The notes: generated from the letters alone by a model not told the origin. A stretch of 7,500 bases of DNA from Actinocrinis sp046724665 (GCA_046724665.1 JBKOWZ010000030.1:1-7500); one strand, 5' to 3'; counted from the first letter of the stretch, positions 1-6,097 are shown. A program made the numbers and translations.

Positions 1-1
1 G

Positions 2-775
2 GCCACGGCCGCGCTCGAACGGCGCCGGCTGGCCCGCGCCGCGGCCGAGGCCGCCAACCTCGCGGCCGCGGACAAGCTGCGCACCGCCCTGCTGGCGGCC
101 GTCTCGCACGACCTGCGCACTCCGCTGGCCGCCGCGAAAGCCGCCGTCAGCACCCTGAGCGACCCCGACCTGACCCTGCCCGCCGGCGATCGCGCCGAAC
201 TGCTCGACGCCGCCGACCAGTCCCTCGACCGGCTCACCCGCCTCGTGGAGAACCTGCTGGACATGTCACGCCTCCAGTCCGGCGCCCTCAAACCGCACCT
301 GGAGACGATCGACCCCGCCGAGATCCTGCCGCGCGCGATCGACGACGTACCCGACGCCGAGGACCGCGTCACCCTGGAACCCGCCGAACACACCGTGCCC
401 GCGCGAGCGGACGGCCCGCTGCTGGAGCGCGCCGTGGCCAACCTGATCGGCAACGCGGTGGTGCACACCGACTCCCCGATCACCGTCACCGTCTCCGCGC
501 TCGGCCACCGCGTGGAGATCCGGGTGATCGACCGCGGCCCCGGCATTCCCCAAGCCGACTGGGACCTGGTCTTCCGTCCGTTCCAGCGCCTCGGCGACCG
601 CGACAACGGGGCAGGCACCGGCCTCGGCCTCGCGCTCGCGCGCGGCCTGACCGAGGCCATGGGCGGCACGCTGGCGCCCGAGGAGACCCCCGGCGGCGGC
701 ATCACCATGGTCCTGTCGCTGCCCGCCGCCGTCGCCGCACCCATGCCCGCCGCGGACGAGGAGCTCCTGGCATGA
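2..775 (+). CDS. kdpD: Sensor histidine kinase KdpD, C-terminal part (5' end outside window)
   Basis: This is the kinase core of the membrane sensor that detects K+ limitation or osmotic stress and phosphorylates KdpE. The frame is open from the window edge, so the N-terminal KdpD and Usp-like domains and the four membrane segments lie upstream. The visible 257 residues begin with a helical stretch leading to the H-box SHDLRTPLA, with the phospho-acceptor His at residue 36 (codon 107-109). The HATPase domain follows: N-box around NLIGNA (Asn 147 and 151), G1 box DRGPGIP (177-183) and G2 box GTGLGLALA (205-213). The segment FQRLGDRDN just before the G2 box, and the ending GGGITMVLSLP, are typical of KdpD rather than of generic kinases. 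A GTG at 245 lies after the H-box, so it cannot be the real start. The stop overlaps the kdpE start (ATGA, 772-775), indicating translational coupling. Confidence 0.93.
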   Translation, partial: ATAALERRRLARAAAEAANLAAADKLRTALLAAVSHDLRTPLAAAKAAVSTLSDPDLTLPAGDRAELLDAADQSLDRLTRLVENLLDMSRLQSGALKPHLETIDPAEILPRAIDDVPDAEDRVTLEPAEHTVPARADGPLLERAVANLIGNAVVHTDSPITVTVSALGHRVEIRVIDRGPGIPQADWDLVFRPFQRLGDRDNGAGTGLGLALARGLTEAMGGTLAPEETPGGGITMVLSLPAAVAAPMPAADEELLA

Positions 776-1470
776 GCCGCATCCTGGTCGTTGACGACGA
801 GAAGCAGTTGCTGCGCGCGCTGCGCATCAACCTCACCGCACGCCGCTACGAGGTCATCACCGCCCAAGACGGCGCCACCGCCCTCGACGCGGCCGCCAGA
901 CACGTCCCCGATCTGGTCGTGCTCGACCTCGGCCTGCCCGACATGGACGGCACCGACGTGATCGCGGGCCTGCGCGGCTGGACCAAGATCCCCATCCTCG
1001 TCCTGTCCGGCCGCACCGACGCGGGCGACAAGGTGGACGCGCTCGACGCCGGGGCCGACGACTACGTCGCCAAGCCGTTCTCCATGGACGAGCTGCTCGC
1101 CAGGATCAGAGCATTGATGCGCCGTACCGAGGCCGACACCGCCGTGACGCCGGTCACGATCGTCGGCCACCACGCGGTCGACCTGGCCGCCAGGACGGTC
1201 ACCCGCACCGCGCACGCGCCTGCCGGGGCCGAGGAGCCGGTGCACCTGACCAAGACCGAGTGGGCCGTGCTGGAGATCCTGCTGCGCAACCCCGGCCGCC
1301 TGGTCTCCGGCCGCCAGATCCTGCTGGAGGTCTGGGGCCCCGCCTATGAGGCCCAGGCCAACTACCTGCGCTTCTACATGGGCCGCCTGCGCCGCAAGCT
1401 CGAGCCCGAGCCGTCGCGCCCCCGCCAGCTGCTCACCGAGCCCGGCATGGGCTACCGCTTCCAACCCTGA
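772..1470 (+). CDS. kdpE: Response regulator KdpE, OmpR/PhoB family
   Basis: This is the DNA-binding partner of KdpD, which in known systems activates the K+-importing kdpFABC operon. The 232 residues are close to the usual length (about 225-230). The receiver domain (1-120) has the acidic pocket Asp8/Asp9, phospho-acceptor Asp52 in VVLDLGLPDMDG, switch Ser79 and the conserved Lys101 in KPF. The C-terminal winged helix (about 128-231) contains LTKTEWAVLEILLRNPGR and the ending LLTEPGMGYRF, both hallmarks of the OmpR/PhoB class. The ATG start overlaps the kdpD stop by 4 bp and has a good Shine-Dalgarno sequence, GAGGAG at 758-763, 8 nt upstream. The gene is followed by a 142-bp gap with repeats and then a KimA-type transporter, so KdpE may also act there; that is inference. 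Confidence 0.95.
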   Translation: MSRILVVDDEKQLLRALRINLTARRYEVITAQDGATALDAAARHVPDLVVLDLGLPDMDGTDVIAGLRGWTKIPILVLSGRTDAGDKVDALDAGADDYVAKPFSMDELLARIRALMRRTEADTAVTPVTIVGHHAVDLAARTVTRTAHAPAGAEEPVHLTKTEWAVLEILLRNPGRLVSGRQILLEVWGPAYEAQANYLRFYMGRLRRKLEPEPSRPRQLLTEPGMGYRFQP

Positions 1471-1482
1471 TCCGGGCTCGGC

Positions 1483-1516
1483 GTGCGCATATGAGAGTCG
1501 TGCGCATATGAAAGTC
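1483..1516. repeat. 17-bp direct tandem repeat, two copies, between kdpE and the K+ transporter
   Basis: The units GTGCGCATATGAGAGTC (1483-1499) and GTGCGCATATGAAAGTC (1500-1516) lie head to tail and differ at one base (1495 versus 1512). Each contains the small palindromes TGCGCA and CATATG. A looser related unit follows: ATGAACCACGTCAGAA at 1540-1555 matches ATGAAAGTCGTCAGAA at 1508-1523 at 13 of 16 bases. Tandem direct repeats upstream of a gene are typical of response-regulator binding sites, so this may be a control element of the downstream transporter. The binding protein is unknown. Confidence 0.6.
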
Positions 1517-1534
1517 GTCAGAATTCGCGCGGCC

Positions 1535-1551
1535 GACGTATGAACCACGTC
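1535..1551. promoter_or_regulatory. Short inverted repeat in the kdpE-transporter gap
   Basis: GACGT and ACGTC flank a 7-nt spacer (ATGAACC). The element overlaps the third, degenerate unit of the neighbouring direct repeats. It is short enough to arise by chance in GC-rich DNA, so it is only a weak operator candidate. Confidence 0.25.
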
Positions 1552-1585
1552 AGAAGCCTCCCCTGCGCCGCGCACGCTCGCTGAT

Positions 1586-1605
1586 GCTGGTGCCACGGCA
1601 CTAGC
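1586..1605. promoter_or_regulatory. 20-bp inverted repeat just upstream of the K+ transporter start
   Basis: GCTGGTGCC and GGCACTAGC are separated by AC; the arms pair at 8 of 9 positions, and the ninth is a G-T wobble. The element ends 7 bp before the ATG at 1613 and 43 bp before the alternative ATG at 1649. It is too close to the gene, and lacks a following T-run, to look like a good kdpE terminator. It could be an operator, or a hairpin in the mRNA leader if transcription starts upstream. I see no convincing -35/-10 pair in this gap. Confidence 0.5.
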
Positions 1606-1612
1606 ACGATCT

Positions 1613-4096
1613 ATGCCGTCCAGCACAGAGCAGGGGCTACCGGCTGACATGAGCACCTCCACCACGCGGACGGCGCACGAGGCGACGGCTCCACCCCCGG
1701 CACTGTCCGCGTCGGTGGACATCCCGGAGAGCGTCGGATACCGGGTCAAGCGCACGGTCCTGGGCAAGCCGCTGGTGACCGAGCAGCTGAGCACGGAGCG
1801 GCTGAGCAAGAAGATCGCCCTGGGCACCATGGGCATCGACATGATCTCCTCCTCGGCCTATGGCTCGGAGCAGATGCTCACCCAGCTGCTGCCGTACTTC
1901 GGCACTCTGGCGTTCATGCTGATCATGCCGATCACCGGCGTGATCCTGGCGCTCGCGTTCCTGCTGCTGCTGTGCTACCGCGACGTGCTGAGCGTGTACA
2001 CCAAGGCGGGCGGCTCCTACGTGGTCGCGCGCGAGCAGTTCGGCCCGAAGGTCGCGCAGATCGCGGCGGTCGCCCTGTTGATCGACTACATCGTCACGGT
2101 GGCGGTGCAGACCTCCTCCGGCACGGACGCGATCGCCTCGCTGCTCGCGCTCAGCTTCGACATCGACATCACCGGCGCGACCCTGTGGATCTCGATCGGG
2201 GTCATCCTGCTGATGGCGTTCATGAACCTGCGCGGGGTGCGCGAGGCCGGCCGGATCTTCGCCACCCCCGCCTACATCTACCTGCTGCTGGTCGGCACCA
2301 CCGTGCTGCTCGGCCTGGGCCAGCTGATCACCGGCAGCCTGACACACGCGGACAACCTGCACGACACCGGCTACGGCGGCGTGATCGACCTCGGCGGCCA
2401 CACGCGGTTCCTGCTCAGCCTCGCCGCCGTCTCCGCGATGCTGCGCGGCTTCGCCAACGGCGGATCCTCGCTGACCGGCCTCGAGGCGATCTCCAACGGG
2501 GTGTCGGTGTTCAAGAAGCCGGTGGCCCGCAATGCCCGCACCACCCTGACCTACACGGTCGCGGCGCTGGGCACGCTCGTGCTGGGCATCTCCATCCTGG
2601 CCTGGCAGGCGCGGACGATGCCCTACTCCGGCGGCAGCCCGACGGTGCTGGCCCAGCTGACCCACCTGATCTGGGGGAAGAGCGGCTTCGGGAACGTGAT
2701 GTTCATCCTGGTGCAGATCGCCACCGCGCTGATCCTCTACACCGGCGGCAACACCTCGTTCAGCGGATTCCCGTTCCTGACCTCGTTCGTGGCCGGCGAC
2801 TCGTTCCTGCCGCGCCAGTTCACCCACCGCGGACATCGCCTCGCGTACTCCAACGGCATCCTCGTGCTCACCGCGCTGTCCCTGGCGCTGATCATCGTGA
2901 TGGACGGCAACCTGACCCGGCTGGTCGCTCTGTACGCCATCGGCGTGTTCACCGGCTTCGTGATGGCCTCGGCCGGCATGTTCAAGTACCACTACACCCG
3001 CAGCGAACCGCGCCGTACCGTCAACCTGGTCATCAACGGCTCCGCCTGCGTGGCCTCGGTCCTCGTGGTGGCCGTCTTCGCGATCTTCAAGTTCACCGAG
3101 GGCGCCTGGATCGTCGTGGTGATCTTCCCGATCGGCGTGTTCGCGCTGATCAAGCTGAACGAGCGATACCGGCGCGAGGAGGCCGCGCTGGAAGGGGCCC
3201 CGGCGAGCGCGAGCATGCCGACCCTGACCCGCTCCACGGTGCTGGTCCTGGTGGACTCGGTGGACCTGGCCGTGATCAAGGCGCTGCGCTACGCACGCTC
3301 GCTGCGGCCGGTCGAACTGCGCGCCGTCCACCTGATGATCGACTCCAAGCACGCCGAGCAGCTGCGCAAACGCTGGGACGCCTCCACGGCCGCGGACGTG
3401 CCGCTGGAGGTCGTCGAGGTCCCGGACCGCAGACTGCGCCGAGCCGCGACCGAACTGGCGGCGCGCACGGTCCGGCAGACCGGCACCGAGGTCACCCTGA
3501 TGCTGCCGCGCCGCGCCTTCCACTTCACCAGCCGGCTGCTGCACGACCACACCGCGGACAAGATCGCCGGCGCTGTCTCCCGGCTGCCGCACGTCTCGGC
3601 CATGATCGTGCCCTTCGACGTCGTCGAGGCGATCGAGGAGATGCAGGAAACCGAGGCCGCGGGCAAGACCGGGCCCGCCACCGCGGCGCATCGTTCGAAC
3701 AGTACGCCGCTGCGGCCGGCACGCCGCACCAAGAAGATGCTGCTGGACGCGGAGTGCCAGATCGACCAGGACCAGAGCGCACACCGCGCGGGCACCGAGA
3801 CCGGCGACCCGATCCCGGCCCGCGACGTGCGCTGGCGCAACCGCGCCATCCTGGAGGGCCGTATCCGCAGCATCTACGTCGGCCCCGTGTCGGGTTCGCC
3901 CTCGCTGGAGGCGGAACTCTACGACGAGACGGGCGGCATCACCCTGGTGTTCCTCGGCCGACGCGACATCCCCGGCATCGAGCCCGGCGCGAAGATGCGC
4001 GTCGAGGGCATGGTGGGCGAGACCGAGGGCTACCTCGCGATGTTCAACCCCTCCTACCGGCTCCTGCCGCGCGAAGGCGATGACCAGGAAGCCTGA
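1613..4096 (+). CDS. KimA-type (KUP/APC superfamily) potassium transporter with C-terminal OB-fold-like extension
   Basis: This is a likely proton-coupled K+ importer of the cytoplasmic membrane, 827 residues long against about 607 for B. subtilis KimA. Twelve hydrophobic segments span about residues 71-514. Stretches aligning with KimA as I remember it include SSAYGSEQ, AGGSYVV, LLIDYIVTVAV, SSLTGLEAISN, VARNARTTL and FTHRGHRLAYSNGI. Residues matching reported KimA K+-site positions are present (Asp76, Tyr83, Asp158, Thr162, Thr288, Glu291, Tyr441), but the Ser125 equivalent is Gln166. Residues 536-672 match the KimA cytoplasmic Usp-like domain (LLHDH...MIVPFDV). A polar linker (673-737) leads to an OB-fold-like domain (about 735-822). 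The start is uncertain: ATG 1613 has no Shine-Dalgarno, whereas ATG 1649 has AGGGG 12 nt upstream, and similarity begins only near residue 43. Automated annotation would probably say amino acid permease; the KimA match and kdpDE context argue for K+. Confidence 0.85.
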   Translation: MPSSTEQGLPADMSTSTTRTAHEATAPPPALSASVDIPESVGYRVKRTVLGKPLVTEQLSTERLSKKIALGTMGIDMISSSAYGSEQMLTQLLPYFGTLAFMLIMPITGVILALAFLLLLCYRDVLSVYTKAGGSYVVAREQFGPKVAQIAAVALLIDYIVTVAVQTSSGTDAIASLLALSFDIDITGATLWISIGVILLMAFMNLRGVREAGRIFATPAYIYLLLVGTTVLLGLGQLITGSLTHADNLHDTGYGGVIDLGGHTRFLLSLAAVSAMLRGFANGGSSLTGLEAISNGVSVFKKPVARNARTTLTYTVAALGTLVLGISILAWQARTMPYSGGSPTVLAQLTHLIWGKSGFGNVMFILVQIATALILYTGGNTSFSGFPFLTSFVAGDSFLPRQFTHRGHRLAYSNGILVLTALSLALIIVMDGNLTRLVALYAIGVFTGFVMASAGMFKYHYTRSEPRRTVNLVINGSACVASVLVVAVFAIFKFTEGAWIVVVIFPIGVFALIKLNERYRREEAALEGAPASASMPTLTRSTVLVLVDSVDLAVIKALRYARSLRPVELRAVHLMIDSKHAEQLRKRWDASTAADVPLEVVEVPDRRLRRAATELAARTVRQTGTEVTLMLPRRAFHFTSRLLHDHTADKIAGAVSRLPHVSAMIVPFDVVEAIEEMQETEAAGKTGPATAAHRSNSTPLRPARRTKKMLLDAECQIDQDQSAHRAGTETGDPIPARDVRWRNRAILEGRIRSIYVGPVSGSPSLEAELYDETGGITLVFLGRRDIPGIEPGAKMRVEGMVGETEGYLAMFNPSYRLLPREGDDQEA
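3815..4078 (+). other. OB-fold-like domain fused to the C-terminus of the K+ transporter
   Basis: Residues 735-822 of the transporter read as a compact beta-rich domain. Its elements are a first strand with the pattern GRIRSIYVGP, a turn at YDETGGITLVFLG, then GIEPGAKMRVEGMV and the closing MFNPSYRLL. This layout is that of the small OB-fold (tRNA-anti/RecG-wedge-like) proteins of actinobacteria. From memory, a stand-alone protein of this type (Rv2694c in M. tuberculosis) lies in the same cluster as the Trk genes ceoB/ceoC and an APC-type membrane protein (Rv2690c). Here it is part of the transporter polypeptide and would face the cytoplasm. Its ligand is unknown. Confidence 0.65.
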
Positions 4097-4109
4097 CCCA
4101 GGCGGGTCA
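4094..4109. terminator. Bidirectional hairpin built from two opposing stop codons
   Basis: TGACCC and GGGTCA form a perfect 6-bp stem around the loop AGGC. The first three bases are the TGA stop of the transporter and the last three are the stop of the minus-strand dehydrogenase. Being symmetric, it could act on transcripts from both sides. The stem is short and there is no U-run on either side, so termination strength is uncertain. Confidence 0.5.
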
Positions 4110-4886
4110 TCGGCCCAGCCAGCCGCCGTCCACGGGGAGCATGATGCCGTGCACGTAGGCGGCGGCGTCTGAGGCGAGGAAGACGGTGGCTCCGGCGAGG
4201 TCGTCGGCGGTTCCCCAGCGTCCGGCCGGGATGCGTTGCAGGATCGCCGTATTGCGTGTCGGGTCGTCGCGCAGCGCTTGGGTGTTGTCGGTGGCGATGT
4301 AACCGGGGGCGATGGCGTTGACGTTCACGCCGTGCGGGGCCCACTCGTTGGCCAGCGCTTTGGTCAGGCCGGCGACGCCGTGCTTCGCGGCGGTGTATCC
4401 GGGCACGGTGATGCCGCCCTGGAAGCTGAGCAGCGACGCGGTGAAGATGATCTTTCCGCGGCCGCGCTCCACCATGGCCGCGCCGATCGCGCGCGCGAGC
4501 GTGAACTGCGCGGTGAGGTTGACCTGGAGCACCAGGTCCCAGTCCGCGTCGGAGTGTTCGGCCGCCGGGGCGCGGCGGATCGTGCCGGCGTTGTTGACGA
4601 GGATGTCCACCGGCCGGGTACGCCCCGCCAGGTCGCCGGCGAGGGCCGCGACGGCTGCGGGGTCGGCGAAGTCGGCGCGGATCGCCTCGAAGGCGCGGCC
4701 CGCCCCGGTCACGTCCTTCTCCACGTCGCTGCCGGCCGGCTCGAGGCTGGCGCTGACCCCGATGACGTCCGCTCCGGCCTCGGCCAGGGCGCGGGCCATC
4801 GCCCGGCCGATGCCGCGGCGCGCGCCGGTGACGACCGCGAGCCGTCCGGTCAGGTCGAATGGGCTCGGGCCTTGGTTCGGGCTCAT
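4107..4886 (-). CDS. kduD: KduD-like short-chain dehydrogenase (2-dehydro-3-deoxy-D-gluconate 5-dehydrogenase or close relative)
   Basis: This is a 259-residue classical SDR, cytoplasmic and NAD(P)-dependent. In pectin and uronate catabolism, KduD interconverts 3-deoxy-D-glycero-2,5-hexodiulosonate and 2-dehydro-3-deoxy-D-gluconate. Visible motifs are the Rossmann TGARRGIG (20-27), NNAG (98-101) and the catalytic tetrad Asn123, Ser151, Tyr164 and Lys168. Segments nearly identical to E. coli KduD as I remember it are LSFQGGI, ANEWA, NVNAIAPGY, RIPAGRWG and the C-terminal VDGGWLGR; E. coli gluconate 5-dehydrogenase IdnO fits less well. The ATG at 4886 overlaps the stop of the upstream dehydrogenase (ATGA) and has GGAGG 6 nt before it. 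The same frame stays open further upstream, but that part is an Arg-rich shadow of the neighbouring gene. Substrate is inferred from family; a gluconate or other keto-sugar-acid dehydrogenase remains possible. Confidence 0.85.
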   Translation of the reverse strand: MSPNQGPSPFDLTGRLAVVTGARRGIGRAMARALAEAGADVIGVSASLEPAGSDVEKDVTGAGRAFEAIRADFADPAAVAALAGDLAGRTRPVDILVNNAGTIRRAPAAEHSDADWDLVLQVNLTAQFTLARAIGAAMVERGRGKIIFTASLLSFQGGITVPGYTAAKHGVAGLTKALANEWAPHGVNVNAIAPGYIATDNTQALRDDPTRNTAILQRIPAGRWGTADDLAGATVFLASDAAAYVHGIMLPVDGGWLGR

Positions 4887-5929
4887 GCGTCGCCTCCGGC
4901 CGCCTCGGCGCAGTCCACCAGGATCTTCATCACGCCGCCGCCCGCCTCCAGGGCCTCGAAGGCCGACGCCGCGTCCGTGAGCGGGACGACCTTGCTGATC
5001 AGCTGCTCGGCGGGGACCTCGCCGTCCGCGACCAGCGCGACGGCCTTCTCGAAGTCCGCGCGGTCGTACAGCCGCGCGCCGATGAGCGTCAGCTCCCGCC
5101 AGAAGAAGCGGTGGAGGTTCACCTCCCGCGGCCGCGGATGAATCGCCACCAGGCACAGCCTGCCGCGCACCGCGAGCACGTCCACGGCCGTCTGTACCCC
5201 GGCCGCGGCGCCGGAGACCTCGAAGGCGACGTCCGCGCCGGCATCGCCGGTCCATTGGCGCATCAGGTCCGGCAGGTCCTCGTTGCCGGGGTCCCAGGCG
5301 GTCAGCCCGAGTTTCTCGGCGAGCAGCCGCCGATGGCCGTTCGGCTCGACGACGCGCACGTCGGCGCCCGCGGATCGGGCGACCAGGGCGATGAGGACGC
5401 CGACCGGCCCGCCGCCGACGACGACGACCCGCTCGCCCGGGCGTACGTCGGCGCGGCCGACGTCGTGCACGGCCACGGCGGTGGGCTCGACGAGCGCGGC
5501 CGACGCCAGCGGCAGCCTGTCCGGCAGCCGGACGAGCGTGGCGGCGGGCACGGTCCAGCACTGCTGCATCGCGCCCGGCGAGTCGATGCCGATGAAGTCG
5601 AGGTTCTGGCACACGTGCCGATGGCCCCGCAGGCAGGCGGGGCAGGTCCCGTCCCAGCGCAGCGGCATGACGGTCACCGGGTCGCCGGGCGCCCAGCCTT
5701 CGACGCCCGCCCCGACCCGCAGGATCCGCCCGGACATCTCGTGCCCGATGACGGCGGGCGCCTTGACGCGCGAGTCCATGTCACCGTGGTAGATGTGCAG
5801 GTCGGTGCCACAGATGCCGACGTACGCCGGGGCGATTTCGACCTGCCCGGTGCCGGGTGGCGCGCAGTCGGCGGCGCCGGTGGACAGCGAGCGGGCACCG
5901 GCATAGCGGACTGCGAGGTGCGTAGCCAT
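4883..5929 (-). CDS. Zinc-dependent medium-chain dehydrogenase (polyol / sugar-acid type, idonate- or threonine-dehydrogenase-like)
   Basis: This 348-residue MDR-family oxidoreductase is cytoplasmic and probably oxidises a secondary hydroxyl of a polyol or sugar acid. Catalytic zinc ligands are visible: Cys40 in GICGTD, and His63/Glu64 in GHE, with Glu148 in LVEPTAVAVHD near the site. The structural-zinc loop reads Asp93, Cys96, Cys99, Cys107, so the usual first Cys is Asp. The Rossmann motif GGGPVG (172-177) and Glu195 at the end of the second strand point to NAD rather than NADP. The start at 5929 has the Shine-Dalgarno GAGAGGA 8 nt upstream; an in-frame extension to 6139 would run through the promoter and hairpins and has no family similarity. 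It is the first gene of an operon and overlaps the KduD-like gene by 4 bp, an arrangement recalling idnD with idnO. The exact substrate cannot be read from sequence. Confidence 0.88.
   Translation of the reverse strand: MATHLAVRYAGARSLSTGAADCAPPGTGQVEIAPAYVGICGTDLHIYHGDMDSRVKAPAVIGHEMSGRILRVGAGVEGWAPGDPVTVMPLRWDGTCPACLRGHRHVCQNLDFIGIDSPGAMQQCWTVPAATLVRLPDRLPLASAALVEPTAVAVHDVGRADVRPGERVVVVGGGPVGVLIALVARSAGADVRVVEPNGHRRLLAEKLGLTAWDPGNEDLPDLMRQWTGDAGADVAFEVSGAAAGVQTAVDVLAVRGRLCLVAIHPRPREVNLHRFFWRELTLIGARLYDRADFEKAVALVADGEVPAEQLISKVVPLTDAASAFEALEAGGGVMKILVDCAEAAGGDA
4893..4897 (-). promoter_or_regulatory. Ribosome binding site of the KduD-like gene
   Basis: GGAGG on the minus strand lies 6 nt before the ATG at 4886, inside the last codons of the upstream dehydrogenase. 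It fixes the start and rules out the long upstream extension of the open frame. Confidence 0.8.
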
Positions 5930-5937
5930 CGTCAAGG

Positions 5938-5944
5938 TCCTCTC
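5938..5944 (-). promoter_or_regulatory. Ribosome binding site of the zinc dehydrogenase
   Basis: GAGAGGA on the minus strand lies 8 nt before the ATG at 5929 and decides this start over upstream in-frame codons. Confidence 0.75.
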
Positions 5945-5954
5945 ACGCTGGCGG

Positions 5955-5976
5955 TGTGCGCACAGACATCCCATGT
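5955..5976. promoter_or_regulatory. Candidate operator: two adjacent palindromes in the dehydrogenase leader
   Basis: TGTGCGCACA (5955-5964) is a perfect 10-bp palindrome. Directly beside it, ACAT-CCC-ATGT (5966-5976) is a second one that reaches into the predicted -10 element. Their position at the transcription start and early leader would suit a repressor controlling the two-dehydrogenase operon, for instance a sugar-acid-responsive regulator. No such regulator gene lies in the window. Confidence 0.4.
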
Positions 5977-6003
5977 ATAGCGAGCGGTGGGAGGTCTTGT
6001 CTA
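5974..6003 (-). promoter_or_regulatory. Housekeeping-type promoter of the dehydrogenase operon
   Basis: On the minus strand, TAGACA (6003-5998; 5 of 6 match to TTGACA) and TATACA (5979-5974; 4 of 6 to TATAAT) are separated by 18 bp. Transcription would start near 5967, giving a leader of about 38 nt that contains the Shine-Dalgarno. The region is locally less GC-rich than its surroundings and lies just downstream of two hairpins that would isolate it from the esterase gene. Confidence 0.5.
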
Positions 6004-6032
6004 ACGGGCCCGAGCACCATAGAGCGCATGCG

Positions 6033-6061
6033 TGGTGCCTCGGCGGGCTGCCGAGGCACCA
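6033..6061. terminator. Perfect 12-bp hairpin, second of a tandem pair
   Basis: TGGTGCCTCGGC pairs perfectly with GCCGAGGCACCA around a 5-nt loop (GGGCT). There is no U-run on either strand. It lies about 125 nt downstream of the esterase stop and 30 nt upstream of the predicted -35 element of the dehydrogenase operon, so it probably backs up the stronger hairpin at 6098-6142. Confidence 0.6.
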
Positions 6062-6097
6062 GCAGGACGTCCTATGTCTGCGGTGAGCGCACCATGT

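Noticed and set aside
1471..1612. A c-di-AMP (ydaO-type) riboswitch or a Rho-independent terminator in the gap before the transporter
   Set aside because: The gap is only 142 bp. I could not find the paired elements of the riboswitch, nor a stem followed by a T-run. A covariance-model search would be needed to exclude it firmly.
1637..3784. 715-codon open frame on the minus strand opposite the K+ transporter
   Set aside because: It is rich in Arg, Gly, Gln and His with no recognisable motif, as expected for the antisense of a GC-rich gene. The plus-strand product has clear family similarity throughout.
1972..4083. 703-codon plus-strand frame inside the transporter gene
   Set aside because: It is an Arg/Pro/Ala-rich out-of-frame reading of the same DNA, without domains.
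4887..5612. Upstream in-frame extension of the KduD-like gene giving a 501-residue protein
   Set aside because: The added part is an Arg-rich shadow of the zinc dehydrogenase. The Shine-Dalgarno at 4893-4897 and the ATGA overlap fix the start at 4886.
4236..5980. Several plus-strand open frames opposite the two dehydrogenase genes
   Set aside because: They have low-complexity Arg/Ala/Gly composition and no motifs, while the minus strand carries complete catalytic motif sets.
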